NCBI GenBank assembly: GCA_904066235.2
Contig: CAJFCV020000003.1
Location: 11,036,001-11,100,000 of the forward strand
DNA length: 64,000 nt
Direction: 5' to 3'
Source: Bursaphelenchus xylophilus
Taxonomy: Eukaryota; Nematoda; Chromadorea; Rhabditida; Aphelenchoididae
Below, piece by piece: positions 17,623-30,720 of this stretch. The translations under genes and the position numbers were made by a program. Positions within the stretch are counted from its first letter, which is position 1, and each line of letters starts with the position of its first letter. Below the pieces are notes generated by a model. The model was not told the origin of the DNA, searched no databases, and was given only the letters and a program-made list of their open reading frames with translations.

Positions 17623-18253
17623 GCGCGCGATGTAAACAACAGCCCGAGGGGGGCGCGAGAATTTGTGTTGGGGAATTCGGCGAGTCATAAAAAATCAGGG
17701 CTGACGAGAAGCGAAAGGGTTGGGGGGAAGTGAAAAAATGAAAATCCTGAAAAACTTTCGTTTATTCCGGTTGGCGTCGATTAGCGCATCCGGAAAACCG
17801 CCGCCGCCTGTTTCTTTCCGCGGGGGGTGGGTTTCAACCGGCTAGCGGGTCGGTTGGGATCGGCGTTTCTTGAATGGGGAGTTCAGAGGGTTGACAAAAA
17901 AAAAACTCGACCTTTTCGCTTCCGGACTCGCTGCGGTTGGAGGCTAAGCCGACGAAAGAGGATGACTTTTTCGTTGCAAATGACGGTAGCGGACCGAAAA
18001 ACGTTTGAGAAGCGGGATTTGCAAGTCGTTGTTTTCTGGGTTAGCGCGAAAGGAATTTCGGAACGCGTTGATTTTACTAAGCGGGTTTTTACTGTTTAGC
18101 AAAAGCTGTTCAAGGCACAGATTCTAATCGGAATTTTGCTTATTGGTTCTGCAAGCCATAAATTTACTGTTTAGTAAGTGCTAGGCCTTGATTTCCATGA
18201 AACATGTCATAAGTTTGCATTGATTCTTTTCTGTAAAAAACAACCTTATTTTC

Positions 18254-18700
18254 ACAGGGGAAGTACGCCAAGTGCGACGCCAAGATTTCGATGAAACTTG
18301 GACACATTTTTCTAGGAATTATTTTTTTTAGGACCTGTCTGAGACTTCTAGCGCGCGTTTTGAAGAAAGGACCGCGATTTTTAGACAGAAAGTTGGCAAA
18401 AATGGGATACTTTTTAGGGAATTTTATGATGAAAAGCGTTATGCTATATACGTATAATATTTAATATTTCTATTGTAGAGGGTAATGTTTCCATAAAAAA
18501 CATCTTTTTTGCCCTGAAACCGGCGAAGATATTGCCAAAAGACTTTTTTTTCTGGCCGTTCGCGCTTTGCGGCGAGGAAGATACATTGAATATATTGGCT
18601 GCCTCTGCAAGCATAGACCAAAATTTTCAGAAGTTGATATGACGGCTAATTTGGCAAGTTTAGCTCGAAAATTTCAAGGTGTGTTTCTACCGCAGAGGGC
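18254..18700. mobile_element. Fold-back family B, diverged copy
   Basis: The left end is CAGGGGAAGTACGCCAAGTG. Internal family words (AAACCGGCGAAGATATTGCC, GCTTTGCGGCGAGGAAGATA) are diverged and the right end is decayed. Confidence 0.65.
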
Positions 18701-19309
18701 ATAGTGAACATGGAAGCTAAAAGCTATAAAAAATTTTTCGTTTTATTTCTTTGTTTGAACAAAAAACTCGGCAAGGTGTTCTGCAACTCGGTCCTTGCAG
18801 TCATTTCTTTCACTACGTCTATTCTAAGGATTTCAGTGCTATAACGCTGGTTTTATGCACCAAATTTTTCAACAACATCACTCCGTTGCAACGAACCATC
18901 CTTCACTTTAAACCCCAACCTCTTCCTCTTGAAAGTTTTTTTTCAAAGTCTCCAAACCTTCTTCATCCGCTCACGGCTTGCTTCACGGAGGAGTCGGTAA
19001 CGGAGATCCTTCGCCAATTCCGAACGCCCGCTTTCACTCCGAATGTTTTGCGAAGAGTTTTCGGAAGCGAGTCGGAAGGAAGAGTGCCGAAGACAGGTAC
19101 CCTCATTCAAACCGCTGAGTGGGCTAGGGAAGATGCCACTCGAGGCGGGCTGGATGCGCCGGTGCGCTGCTGCATTTATACGTTTCTGGATGTAGTGTGT
19201 TTGATGTAAAAGTTTGCGCGCATTCTTTGCGAATTGAGCTGATTTTTCGCGACATTCGACTATATTTCTGACAACGTATTTTACCCCCAAAAATCTTTGA
19301 TTTCAGGTC

Positions 19310-22300
19310 ATGAAGCCTCAGATTATTCTCATATCACTACTGGGGCTATCATTTGTATCGGCACAGAACCTGTTCGACACCGGTTATGGAGTCCAAATCC
19401 CCTATAGCGGAAATGGCGCATCGAGTGCCTACAACAGCTACGGTTATAACAAATACAACAACAATCAAGAACCCGCGGAAAGCGGCTCCGGAGATCCGCT
19501 ACGACAAGCGTTGGGGCTGTGGGGAAGGCTGTTGAATAAGGTAGGATAACTTGAGATTTTTGCAAGACTTTTGTATATCTTTGAGCACCAAGAATAGCTT
19601 ATATTATTATAGTTAAAGGCAAGAAAAATACAAACGTATTTTACAATTAAAAAATGAGCCTATGACCAGCGAAGACAACAATTTCCTTGTTGGATTTAAA
19701 AAAGTCATCAAAATTTTGGGTCTCACCACGAAAACCTCAGAAGAATATTTTTTTTTCTAAAATTTTCAAAAATTCTGCAACGTATTTTAAACTTCCAGAT
19801 GGCCCAACCCAGCCCTCCCACGGACGATGAGCTCCGTCTTCGAGCCTTGAATGCCAACCAACAAGTTGATGATGGACTTGAATATGAACAACCTTATCAG
19901 CAACCCTATCAACAGCCAAGTCTTGGCCAACTTGGTGCCGGAATTGCGGCCAAAGCTATCAAAAATATCCAGAGTGCCGGACTTTTGAATGGCCTGTATA
20001 AACAGGAGAATAATCAAGAGATCCCGAACAGTCTGTTGAATCGATTAGATGGACCAGGGAGTTTGATCGACCCGAAGAGGCTGGAACAGATTTTGCCGAG
20101 AACTATTGATGATGTGAAGAAAACAGAAAGCACCACTACTACTACAACTGAAGCACCAACGACAACCACGACTACTGAGAGTACCACGAGTACTAGTACT
20201 ACTACAACAGAGGCTTCTGCGACGGAAGAGCCGACAACGACAGCGAAGCCGGAGAGGACTACTAAAAGTAGGATATAACTTTTGTGCGGAGATAATATAT
20301 GTATACAGTCAAAGCGATCTATACAAAGTATTGTAAGGGACCAAAAAAGTCATCTGTTTTAGTATAAGGGTTTTGTTGTACAGAGGTCTATTTTGTTCTA
20401 TGGACCTCAAGACTTCTATTATATGAATATTGTGTGTTATAGACGGGTTTCGTTGTTGCTTTTGTCGTGCAGAAATCCATTGTGTCATTTTTTGACAAAA
20501 TTCCCAAAAAATGCCTCTGGCCATTTGAAAAACGATCTCTTTTTGACACGGTGTATTGAGGCGCCGGACGTACTGATTTGCGGATACGGTGGGCACCTCA
20601 CATCAGTGTGGTTGAAGCTATTGACTGGCCAAGGTTAAATCGATGTGGCGCTTAGTCATAACTAGAATTTTGGAGATGATGTTTGGCTGTTTTCTCTCGA
20701 TTATCCGGGACCAAACGTTGCTTTCTGGTCAGAGAATAACGCTCAAAAATTTTCTTGAGTCCTTATGACCAACTTTGTCCTTTGAAAATTATTCCAAAAG
20801 AACTTTGATATATGAAATCTTTTGGTCTATATCAGTCTGTCGGGAAAATAACGGCGGGTCTTTGCATCAAAATGTCTCGTCTCACCGCCAAATCTTCAGC
20901 TGCGGACGCCGTAGCAAAGCGATGATGGGCGATTCCGAGATGATCCACCGTTATTTTCCTGACAGACTCATAGTATGTGGACGAAACGTCTGAACGGTTC
21001 AGGAAATGCGCCAGATGGCCGCTAGCTCATGGTCCCGTGGCCTAATGGATAAGGCGTCTGACTTCTAATCAGAAGATTGCGGGTTCGACCCCCGCCGGGA
21101 CCTAGTGTTCTTTTTGGACTTGAAATCAATTTTATGACATTTAATTTGTCTAATTTTTGCAGAAGCGACTAAGAAAACAACAACAAGTACCGCGGCTACC
21201 ACTACCATCACTGAAGAGCCAAAAGAAACTGAGAAACCGCGCAAAAAGTCGACAAAAAGAGCAAAATCAGTGGAAAAGACGACAAGACAGCCCAAAAGTG
21301 AGGAGTATATGGAAGATGAAGAAGAGGAGATGCTCAAAAAATCTCGGTTTTCGTTGAGAACAACTGTCAGAACAGAAGATGAGGTTAAAACTACCAAAAA
21401 AGCGAAAAGCACCACTACTGTTAAGCCAACAACTAGTAAGCCTAAAGTAAAGGCGACAGAAGTGACTACTAAGAAAACTACTACTACTAATGCTCCCACA
21501 ACTACTCCTAAGCCTCGCAAGGAGTCCAAAAAAGAGCATAAAGGACTGGAGAAGATCAGAGAAGAAGAGGAATACGATGACGAAGAGTATTCGGAGGGAA
21601 GCGGCGAGGAGTACGACGAAATCACAACCACAACTACTGTGAAGCCAAAACACAGCAAAAACAGATCAAAGGAGAAGAGAAAGTCAAGTGAAAAGAAGGC
21701 AAAGCCAAGTGAGGAGAAGAGAAAAAAGGAGGAAAAGAAAGCAAAATCAGATGAGGAGAAGAGAAAGATGGAGGAAAAAGAAAGCGATTCGGATGTCACG
21801 GTGCTCAAATTCATCGACGAAAATATCCCAGAAGCCGAGGAGGAGCAGAATCGTAAGTAGTGGAAATTGTAGGAAAACCTCTGTAAAACGAATTGCAAGA
21901 GAAGAAAAAATGTTGTTACAGAAAAGCTTCGTTGTATGGAGGCTTACTTGCCTAACTTTGAAAAAATGCGGATTTGACTTTTTAAAGTAAAAAAACTAAG
22001 GCGTATCAGGACATACTGTTGCAGTTAGTGATGATTTTTACACCAATAGAAAGCTACTTATGTAATTAACAAGTTCTGTAAATTTCATCGTATTGTGGTC
22101 ACCGACTCAAAAGTTATGGCTCTAACTTTAAGCCCTATTATAATACTTTGGGTGTTGTCTCAACAACAGCGGTTTTCTCTAGGACCTTCCCGCTACTCTG
22201 AGATCTTTTCGTAATCTTTTCGTATCCTGATCAAAAAACGACGTAAAAAACTTTGACTTTCTTCCAATTAGTCAAACTGCTTCCTGGGGGTGAAATTGTT

Positions 22301-25300
22301 TGCTATAGACGTTATAGACAGTCTGTGTTGTACTGGTGTTCGACGTGCAGAGGCTCTACTGTATGTACTATTATATGTCTACAGGGTCTTACAAAAAACG
22401 TGAAGGAAAGTGGAAGGCTATAACTTCCGGCGGAGGCGGCGCAGAGACTTCATATTTGAAATATGTATTTTTTAAAGACATAAGTTTTTGCCTACGAAAT
22501 AACAAGCTTTTAAAGTGCAAACTGAGGTCGCTATAACCTTCTGAAGCCGGGGCATCTCTACCCCGAAAACCAGGTTTTTCCGGTTGAAAATGACCGAGAA
22601 ATTTCGGACTTTTTCGGTTGAAAATCACCAGGAAATGTCGGATTTTTGGGGGTTTCGATATGGGTGATGTTGAAAAAGAGGAGGAAAGTGCCAACACTTG
22701 CAATTTTTTCGACGTTCTCTTAAAGACTATATCAAGAAACCCCAAAAAATCCGACATTTTCTGGTGATTTTCAACCGAAAAAGTCCGAAATTTCTCGATC
22801 ATTGTCAACCGAAAAAACCTGGTTTTCGGGGTAGAGATGCCTCTACTTCAGAAGGTCGTAGCGACTTCAGTTTGGACTTTAAGAGCTTGTTATTTCGTAG
22901 ACAAAAACTTATGTCTTTTAAAAATACATATTTCAAATACGAAGTCTCTGCGCCGCCTCCGCCGGAAGTTATGGCCTTCCACTTTCCTTCACGTTTTTTG
23001 TAAGACCCTGTATATCTGTGTGATATAATAGGGCCTTTAAATTAATTTTTATAGAGTTCCAACGAGACGAAGTGCCTCAAACAACAACTTTGGCGCCAAT
23101 TGAAATTCCGACCTTCACTTTGAATGTAAGTTTAACAAAGTTATAAAATACGGAATACCAGCTGCAAGCTGTAATATGAAAAATAATTTTGTCCATTTGT
23201 TCGCTCGTATTTTACAAATTTTAATTTTTTATAAGGAAGGTGCATCTCTTATTAAAAAAATTTTACAGCCCAAAGCCTTTGAAATGTCGGACTCCAAACT
23301 GAACAATGTTATTAGCCAAGCCGGCACAATTATCGACGGAGTTGGCCCGTTGATTCTACCGCTCCTCGGATTCAGTAGGACTGCTGCTGGCGCTGCCTTT
23401 GCTCAGCCCACATTTGGAGCGGCGGCGGCGGCTGCGGCTCCAGCAAGAGTTGCGGGAGTTCGCAGTTACAAACCGAGTGCGAAGAGTGGTAAGTTGGAAA
23501 AATATTGGTGTTATTGAAGGTAGAGTTGATAAAGGTTGGTAAAAAATTAGGATTACAGTATTAGCTGATAGGGGAAGTGCTCCCCGTGCGACGCTCGGAT
23601 TTTGAGGACATTTGGCACAAGTTTGGATTCATTTTTTCTATGACATATGGGAATTTCTAGCTCGCGCTTTGTAGAAACGATCGATATTTTAGATCAAAGT
23701 TTTTTTGAAATTTTGGCAATAAAAGTGCTATGGTTTGTCTACCGTAGTAAAGCAATGTTTCCATAAACAATCAATTTTTTCCACGCGAAACTAGCAAAGT
23801 TATGGCCAAAAAGTGCTTTCTCTGACCACACTCCGCCTTTTGCGTACTCTTTCGGCGGCAAAAATCGTTGAATATCTGCCCTGGAAAGCGTGAGCTAAAA
23901 CTTTGTTTTTCAAATTAAGAACACTCAGAACTGAGTACTATCCTTCTCAGAAACTCATCAATTTTCTAAAAATAAAAATTTTCAGAGGCCCTTCAACCTC
24001 TGCCATCCGTTGAAGCGCCCGCTGAAGTCGAGCAAACCGGCTTCCAGCACACTCAGCCTTCCGAGCCATCTCGACCAATTCCATATCGGCGAAAGGCCGA
24101 GAAAATGTATCCAAAGTCCAGTACGCCGCCTCCAGTCAAACTGCCAACCGCCGATGAGCTGCGGCAACGTCAAGAATTCGAAAATTCAATCATTGATGGA
24201 GAACGTCAACGGCTGTTGAAGCAAAAAGCGGAGTTGGAAAAGAGAACGCAACAAATCGAGGAGCAGCGGCAGCTGCAACTTCAGGTATTTTTTGAGAGTC
24301 TGGTGGGAGGTTGAATTGGCCATCGGACATGGTTAGAAGGCCCGGCTATTTGTATTCCCGGGCCGCCCTCGAGTTCGGGCCGGCCCTTTTCAAAATTTTC
24401 AAAGTAGTCCGGCCCGTGGGGATCTATAGCCCGGCCCTGAGTAATTTCAGACTCGGCCCTGTCTCGCAAAAAAAAATTTTTTTGAATGCGAATTTTCCCG
24501 CCTTCTTGGCAACATTTTGGCATTGTGTTTTTGACTCGTTTTAGGGCGTGTTATCGTTGCCAGAAAGATTTCGAACAGCAATGTAAAAAAATCTATCCTA
24601 ATAGAGGCACAAGTACATATTGTTGCATAATGCCAAGAACCCAAAATTGGCATCCCAATTTTTCGCTTCAAGGCGAAAAAAATATATTTTTTTTCTGTTT
24701 TTTAAGGGGGCCGGACCTAAAATTTTCTATCTCGAGCCCGAAGCCCGGTCCCAGAAATGTCGGCCCGGCTCTTTTCGAATTTTGCGAAGCTTGGTTCCTG
24801 CCATGTCTGTTGGCCACAAAAAATGATTTTTTATCCTGCAATTTTTTCTCATCCACAATGCCTTATTTTTCCAGCTGCAAGAAGAGCACAGAAGGCTTCA
24901 AATCCAAAAGCAAATCGAGCTGATGAAGCTAGAAGAAGAAAGAAAAAGACTTCAGGAGGATCAAGTCCTGCCTGTGGGAAATAAACCGAGTTTGGATAGG
25001 CTGGTAGCTTCGGACACCGCAACCGGCCCAATCCCAAGATATTTGGGTGATAGTGCGCCGGAGGTCAATGAAGGTAAGATCGAATGATTTTTTCTTTTTT
25101 TGGGAGACATTATGAAGGGTAAAACACGTTTTTTCAGCTAGAATATCAAAAAAATTTCTTCTTTTAGTCGTTGATATAATTTGGTATAGTTATATTAGGC
25201 AAAGTAATTTTCTCGTCATTTCGTTCCACGTCGTAAAAATCGCGAGTCAAAAGTACAGTGAGGGGCCTGATCCAGTGGCAAAAAGCGTCCATTTTGCATC

Positions 25301-27021
25301 CGGGAAGCATCAAAAATGTGGCAAAGTGCTTCCCTCTCCAAGTGAAAAAAAACTTCGTTTTGAAGGGCGCGCCCTTTTCCTCACAAAAAGAGCAAACGCG
25401 CTTTTCAAATCTGAGTTTTTTCACTTGTAGAGGGAGGTATTTTGCCACATTTTTTGATACTTCCTGGATGCAAATTGGTACGTTTTTTGCCACTGGATCA
25501 GGTCCGCCACTGCAGCTTTACTGGCCCTTTCCTGGTCCGATTTGGACAGTTCTTGGATGTAGCAGTAGTAGACCGCATAGACTTTAATTTAGGGTGATGT
25601 CTCATTGACATCTCAAAAAAAATTTTATAGGAGTTCTATCACCTGGGGCACTTTTTGGGACATTTTTGCCACAAGTCCCGAATAACACTTGGATAGAAAG
25701 ATCCACTATTATAACATTATTTATTATGGTACCCCTTTTCAATTCTACATGTAGGTGTTACAGTTGAATGTAGCAAAAGTTACAAATTGAGCGAAAATTT
25801 TTAACATACGAAGAAATATGTCTCATTATAACAAACTAAATTTTTTGTTTTTTTTTTATTTTTAACTTTACTAAAATTAACAAAAACAACATTTTTACAT
25901 GTTTTTTGTTTATATCTCCCCTTCTACAACTTTATTTTTCAAAATAATTTCTTGTAATTGCGTAATAATCTTCGAAGCCGCTAACCGTTTTGCTTCTTCT
26001 GTTTCAGCCGCCTTGCTCGAAGCGTATCGGACGATCTTCGAGCATAACCGACAGAAAATCATTAATCCGGATGTGGTGGTACCGCCGGCGGAGGTTCAGG
26101 AAAAGATCTCGGAAATCCGAAGACAACCGACGCCCGACGATCCGGGCTACAAATTGGGCCGGAATCAAGTTTCTAACATGTTTTATGAAGACAGCGGTAA
26201 TTTTAATTATTTTTTATTTATTTTTGATTTATTTTTTTTTTTTTTTTTGGGAGTATTGTAACAGTTTAACATTTTCAAAAATTGATTATTTTTTTAATTA
26301 ACATTTTTTATTTTTATTAACCAAAAAAAAATTTTTTTTGAGTTACAAGGTATTACTCTAAGTGCGACGCTCAGATTTTCTTGAAATTTTGCACACATTT
26401 TGTGCATAGACTAGTTTTCAATTCCTGAAAATTTTAGCTCGCCTTTTGCAGGCGCTGCCGAGATATTGACAGATCTTTGCCGCCGAGAGAGTACGCAAAA
26501 GGCGGAGTGCGGCAAAGAAAAAAAAAACACTTTTTGGCCATAACTTTGACAGTTTCGCGTGGAAAAAATTGATTTTTTGTGGTAGTATTGCCCTTTACGG
26601 TAGAAATAATCATGAAACTTTTCGTGCCAAAATTCACAAAAAAGTGCCACATTTTTGCCAACTTTCGATTAAAAAGTCTCGGTTGTTTGGGTAAAGCGCT
26701 AGCTAGAAATTTGGCATATATGTTGGAAAAAATTATAGTAAATTTGAGCAATTTTGATCTTAGCGTATTTTACAATAAAAAAAATTTTGTTTGAGCCCAC
26801 GAAAAATAACAAATAATATATTTTCTTTAAAATTTGTTCAAAAAAATCAATTTTTCGATGTAAAAATGTAAAATTTCAGATACAATATTAACAAAAAAAT
26901 AATTTCAGGTCTAATGGTGGGAACCCAGCCCTCGGATTCTGGAGTAATTGCCCTGACCAACGCCGTTGGCGGCGGTGGATTTGGCAATGGCCGTCGGCCA
27001 GATACTGTTCCATTTGCGTAG
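19310..27021 (+). CDS. Secreted Thr/Lys/Glu-rich coiled-coil protein, nine exons
   Basis: Exons are 19310-19540, 19799-20267, 21163-21852, 23055-23125, 23269-23488, 23986-24284, 24875-25073, 26008-26196 and 26909-27021. All phases join and the product is 826 residues. The ATG lies three bases after TTTCAG, consistent with spliced-leader addition. Residues 1-18 (MKPQIILISLLGLSFVSA) form a signal peptide. Next come a Tyr/Asn/Gln-rich segment, a Thr/Ser-rich stretch near 195-235 (candidate O-glycosylation), a Lys/Glu/Thr-rich region of about 230 residues with an acidic patch (EEYDDEEYSEGSGEEYDE), an Ala-rich segment with GPLILPLLGF, and a strong coiled coil near 615-695. The C-terminus ends GGGGFGNGRRPDTVPFA. 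No catalytic domain was recognised; an extracellular matrix or cuticle-associated role is possible but not shown. Introns contain a tRNA gene and several transposons. Confidence 0.82.
20832..20970. mobile_element. MITE family A, second interior type
   Basis: It has the same ends as family A (TCAGTCTGTCGGGAAAATAA and the inverse), but a different interior containing CGCCAAATCTTCAGC and GCAAAGCGATGATGGGC. Copies of this interior type also occur at 32093, 41497, 61624 and 63477. It lies in intron 2 of the secreted-protein gene. Confidence 0.85.
21031..21103 (+). tRNA. tRNA-Arg (anticodon TCT)
   Basis: The 73-base sequence folds into a full cloverleaf. The acceptor stem is GGTCCCG with CGGGACC plus discriminator T. 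The D arm is GGCCTAATGGATAAGGC and the anticodon stem TCTGA/TCAGA has loop CTTCTAA (TCT at positions 34-36). The T arm is GCGGGTTCGACCCCCGC. No intron is present. It lies on the sense strand inside intron 2 of the secreted-protein gene and would be transcribed by Pol III from its internal A and B boxes. Confidence 0.97.
21870..21945. mobile_element. Short MITE family E copy
   Basis: AAAACCTCTGTAAAACGAAT is followed by the inverted TTCGTTGTATGGAGGCTT. The copy is compact and degenerate, in intron 3 of the secreted-protein gene. Confidence 0.5.
22382..23010. mobile_element. Palindromic element with CAGGGTCTTACAA ends at TA
   Basis: Two inverted arms of about 290 bp meet near 22690. The outer ends are CAGGGTCTTACAAAAAACGT and its inverse, flanked by TA on both sides as for mariner-type insertions. 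Arms share GGCGGAGGCGGCGCAGAGAC and GTCGGATTTTTGGGG with small differences. It is non-coding. Transcribed within intron 3, it would form a long hairpin. Confidence 0.85.
23570..23910. mobile_element. Fold-back family B, truncated
   Basis: The left end is AGGGGAAGTGCTCCCCGTGC. Family blocks follow up to CGTTGAATATCTGCC, and the right end is missing. It lies in intron 5 of the secreted-protein gene. Confidence 0.7.
25256..25512. mobile_element. Palindromic MITE family C (Tc1/mariner-type)
   Basis: The ends are CAGTGAGGGGCCTGATCCAG and an inverted match, with TA at the left flank. The two ~115 bp arms share CATCCGGGAAGCATCAAAAA and CTCCAAGTGAAAAAA in inverted order. The CAGTG start and TA target fit Tc1/mariner. 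It lies in intron 7 of the secreted-protein gene. Confidence 0.85.
26345..26765. mobile_element. Fold-back family B, right end lost
   Basis: It begins AAGGTATTACTCTAAGTGCG and carries the family interior (GCCGAGAGAGTACGCAAAAG, CTTTACGGTAGAAATAATCA). The right inverted end is missing. It lies in intron 8 of the secreted-protein gene. Confidence 0.7.
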
Positions 27022-27690
27022 ACAACCCAATACTGTCTAGATTAATATCCAAATCACCATATTTGTGCCTCATATCCAAGATTTTTTTTATTTTGTCTTT
27101 CACATTCCAGAGTTGAATTCCAGCCGAGCTTTACGGGTATTTTGTCATCATTTTCTTTCTATTTCAATTTTTTTGTTTAGTTTTTGGTATCTTAAATAAA
27201 TTTTACAGACATTCCGACAAGGAGAGATTGAATTTTTTGCATGCATTCTGTTTATGAAAAAGACAATTTTGGATCATGATTTTCGTCAACGAATGACATC
27301 AGGATAAATACATGAGAATTCGTTATGACGTATTTTACATATCTTGATCCTTCGTCGCCAGAACGAAGCTTTTTGAGGCCTTGTTTTACCATTTTCAGAC
27401 TCACAACACACTGGCTAAACATAGCGAGATATTTCGTGTAGCTTCTGAAACTTTCGTGCCCTGGTTTGGCTGTCTCAAGATGGCGGCATGAATCAATTTA
27501 TTTTTTTATAATTTTGGAGCTAAATTACTGCAAATTGATTCAAATATGTCAAACGGCACCTCAAACGAAAGCTTGTCATCTCGGCTACAAAACGATGCAA
27601 TATTGCGAAATTTTATTGTCATCCAGCTTTTTTATAGACTTTGGAATCAGACCTTGTCAAAAACGACATTACTTATTGGACAACCTAATA
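27022..27690. other. Intergenic, 3' flank of the secreted-protein gene
   Basis: An AATAAA occurs about 170 bases after the stop codon and may serve as its polyadenylation signal. Otherwise no gene or repeat was recognised. Confidence 0.5.
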
Positions 27691-27945
<255 letters not shown>

Positions 27946-28399
27946 GCTCACTTTCATTAAGATCTGAGCTTCGCAATTATCGTTCCGAGATATTATTTCA
28001 AATTTCACCTGAGACACTTTACAAATGTGGGAAAACGAAGAGTTTTGCATATGAGAGGGCCCTCATCTTTGTCGTTTTTTTTATCGGCTCCGAAAGGGTT
28101 TGGACGTATGTCGGCGGGAAAGCAAAAGGAACTTTATACCCCTCATCCAATCAAAACCATATGAAAATGGCTGCGAATGCGAACAGAAATTGGAAGTATG
28201 GGCGAAAAATATCATACTTTGCCGGTAGTTTCTTATTTGTATTTATAGCAAACATTTGTAGAATAGTCGTATTTTAAAAAATGTTTCTTTTTTGGGGAGT
28301 GCTTGCCCATATTTTGTCAAGCTTAGCAAATTTGCGAATAAATTTTTCTAAAAAGTCTGCGGCATTTCTGACTCATTCTTTTGAAGAAATTATCGAGAT
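27946..28399. other. Intergenic stretch without a recognised feature
   Basis: Nothing recognisable was seen on either strand. Confidence 0.5.
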
Positions 28400-28640
28400 T
28401 TTTTACGTCAAAAGTTGGAAAAAATGTGAATTGTTTTGCGAATTTTGGCATGAAAAGTTTCACGCTGATTTTTACCGACAAGTATAATGTTTCCACAAAA
28501 AATCAATTTTTTCCGCACGAAACTGGCCAAGATATGGCCAAAAAGTGTTTTTATTTTAGAGCGGTCTCCGCGTTTCGCGTACTCTCTCGGCCGCTAATGT
28601 TGATGAAGAAGGGATCGAGCGAGTATTGACATGAAAAGTT
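28400..28640. repeat. Old fold-back family B remnant
   Basis: Diverged family words are present (GGCATGAAAAGTTTC, ACGAAACTGGCCAAGATATG). It directly precedes a better copy at 28711. Confidence 0.5.
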
Positions 28641-28710
28641 TCGGCCTTTTTTCTTCCGTAGAGGGTAATGTTTCTACAAAAAATCAATTTTTTCCGAGCA
28701 AAACTGGCTG

Positions 28711-29160
28711 ACAGGGGAAGTACTCCAAGTGCGACGCTCAGATTTTTATGAAACTTGGCACAAATTTAGAATAATTTTTTCTAAAATATATGCGAGAATC
28801 CTAGCTCGCGCTTTGCAGAAACAACCGAGATTTTTAAATCGAAAGTCGGCGAAAATTTAGAACTTTTTGCCAAATTTCGGCACGAAAAGTTTCATGCCTA
28901 TTTCAACCGTAAAGGATAATATTTCTACAAAAAATCAATTTTTTCGCACGAAACTTCCAAAGTTATGGTCAAAAAGCGCTTTTCTCTCTGACCGCTCTCC
29001 ACGTTTAGCGTGATCTCTCGGCGGCAAAAATCGTTCGATATCTCGGCGGCGCCCGCAAAGCGCGAGCTAAGACTTTCAGGAATTGATAGTTAGTCCATAC
29101 CAGACGTGTGTGCAAAATTTAATGAAAATCTGAGCGTCGCACTTAGAGTACTTCCCCTGT
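28711..29160. mobile_element. Fold-back family B, full-length reference copy
   Basis: At 450 bp this is the best preserved copy. Inverted ends ACAGGGGAAGTACTCCAAGT and GTACTTCCCCTGT extend inward through TGCGACGCTCAGATTTT. The interior is itself roughly palindromic: AGCTCGCGCTTTGCAG on the left answers CAAAGCGCGAGCTAAG on the right. There is no ORF of note. A diverged partial copy follows at 29161-29330. Confidence 0.88.
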
Positions 29161-29348
29161 GAGGTATGGCCAAAAACTGTTTTTCTTGCTGCTGGTTCTC
29201 CGCATTTCGTGTACTCTCTCGGCAACAAAGATTGTTGAATACCTCGGCTTTCGCTGAAAAGTATAAGCTAAATATTTCAGGGACTTATGTGCGGCCTAGT
29301 CGCAGATCGTGTGCAAAATTAAAGGTATATAAATATATCCGTATGCCA

Positions 29349-29503
29349 TCAGTCTGTCGGGAAAATAATGAGCACTCTGTTGCATCGAAAATCGCATAGC
29401 CACCGATAAAATGAATTGTGTCGCTATAAAATCAAAGTGCTTTTCACTTCAGCGACACAAACGGAGCATCGACATTTTGCTCATTATTTTCCCGACAGAC
29501 TGA
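29349..29503. mobile_element. MITE family A copy
   Basis: Both inverted ends are intact (TCAGTCTGTCGGGAAAATAA and inverse). Confidence 0.9.
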
Positions 29504-29654
29504 TATGTCCATTTTTCAGGAGAATTGCGGACCTTTTAGCTTTGATTGCGATATTAACCGTTCTTTTATCTTCATACTTTTACAACAAATTAATTTTTTT
29601 GCCCATTTTTTGATGATATGTATGTATTTTACCATAGCTTGGAAGATAATTTTT

Positions 29655-29754
29655 TCAAGTAAATATATGCATATTTACGACGAAATAAGGTTTTTCACTC
29701 CAGCGACACGATCGCCGCAGCAACTTTGTGCTCATTATTTTCCCGACAGACTGA
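29655..29754. mobile_element. MITE family A, right half only
   Basis: It has the CAGCGACACGATCGCCGCAG interior and the right end CATTATTTTCCCGACAGACT. The left half is replaced by unrelated sequence. Confidence 0.75.
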
Positions 29755-30126
29755 TACAAGTTCAATTTCCCCCGCACAATATTCAAATTCCCTCCATTTT
29801 CCGTCTGTTTTTCTGTTTATTTTCGAACTCGCCAACCTCCTTAAGTCAAATAAATTTCGGACCAGATTGCTTATTATAGCCGAATGTATCCGATTACAAA
29901 TTTATTTTTCGAAAAAGTTTTCCGGGTCAAAAGGGTTATATTAGACGGGGGGCTGGGGTTTGATTACTAATACTTCTTTTCGAAAGAGTTGATTCGATCC
30001 CTGGCTTGGACATGGATTTAGAGGGGCTGAGGTCGAATTGTGACAAGAAAAGTTTGTTTTATGGAGATTTATTTATTAATATTAGGTTGGATTTTTTTCA
30101 AAAATCGTTTTTTTTCCGCATATTTA

Positions 30127-30284
30127 TCAGTTTGTCGGGAAAATAATGAGCACAATGTCGTCTGCGCCGATCGCGTCGCTGAAGTGATAAAAAAAATTGA
30201 TTTTGTCGCGACACAATTGATTTTTTCGGCGGCGATGCGATTTTCGATGCGACAAAGGCGCTCATTATTTTCCCGACAGACTGA
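30127..30284. mobile_element. MITE family A copy
   Basis: The left end TCAGTTTGTCGGGAAAATAA and the right end ATTATTTTCCCGACAGACTG are both present. Confidence 0.9.
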
Positions 30285-30720
30285 TATAGTGTTTTCTGCG
30301 CTTTGTTGCTTTTTTCAATTGCTTTTTTGCTACTTTTTGGGCTACATTTTTCCACGGTAAACTTCGAATATTTGAGCAAAAGTAGGCTGAAAAGGATGAT
30401 GATGGACATTTTTTACGATTTTTTATGTCCCAAAAATCCGGTAAAATACGGCAAAATTTTCTTTCCAAAACAACTGTTTTTTGGAGATTTACTAAAGACA
30501 ACTGTTTTTCCGGAAATTTACAGTGTTTTCTGTCGATTTTTGGCCTTCCAAAAATCTTTTTTTTTATATCGGAAAGGTTCAAAATGCACTGTGCAAAAGA
30601 GAACAAATTTCCATGCACTTTATGAAAATACTATCATAATAGAAGACATAATTCTCCCATTCTGAAAATCAATTTTTTCGAATTCTTACATCCCAAAAAT
30701 CCGCTTAAATACGACTAAAA
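30285..30720. other. Intergenic stretch without a gene
   Basis: AT-rich. One GTAAAATACG word occurs at 30441 (see findings). No other feature was recognised. Confidence 0.5.

Noticed and set aside
18751..19209. 152-residue open frame upstream of the secreted-protein gene, with an opposite-strand frame at 18943-19290
   Set aside because: No recognisable domain, no signal peptide and no splice-consistent partner. It is probably chance in the promoter region.
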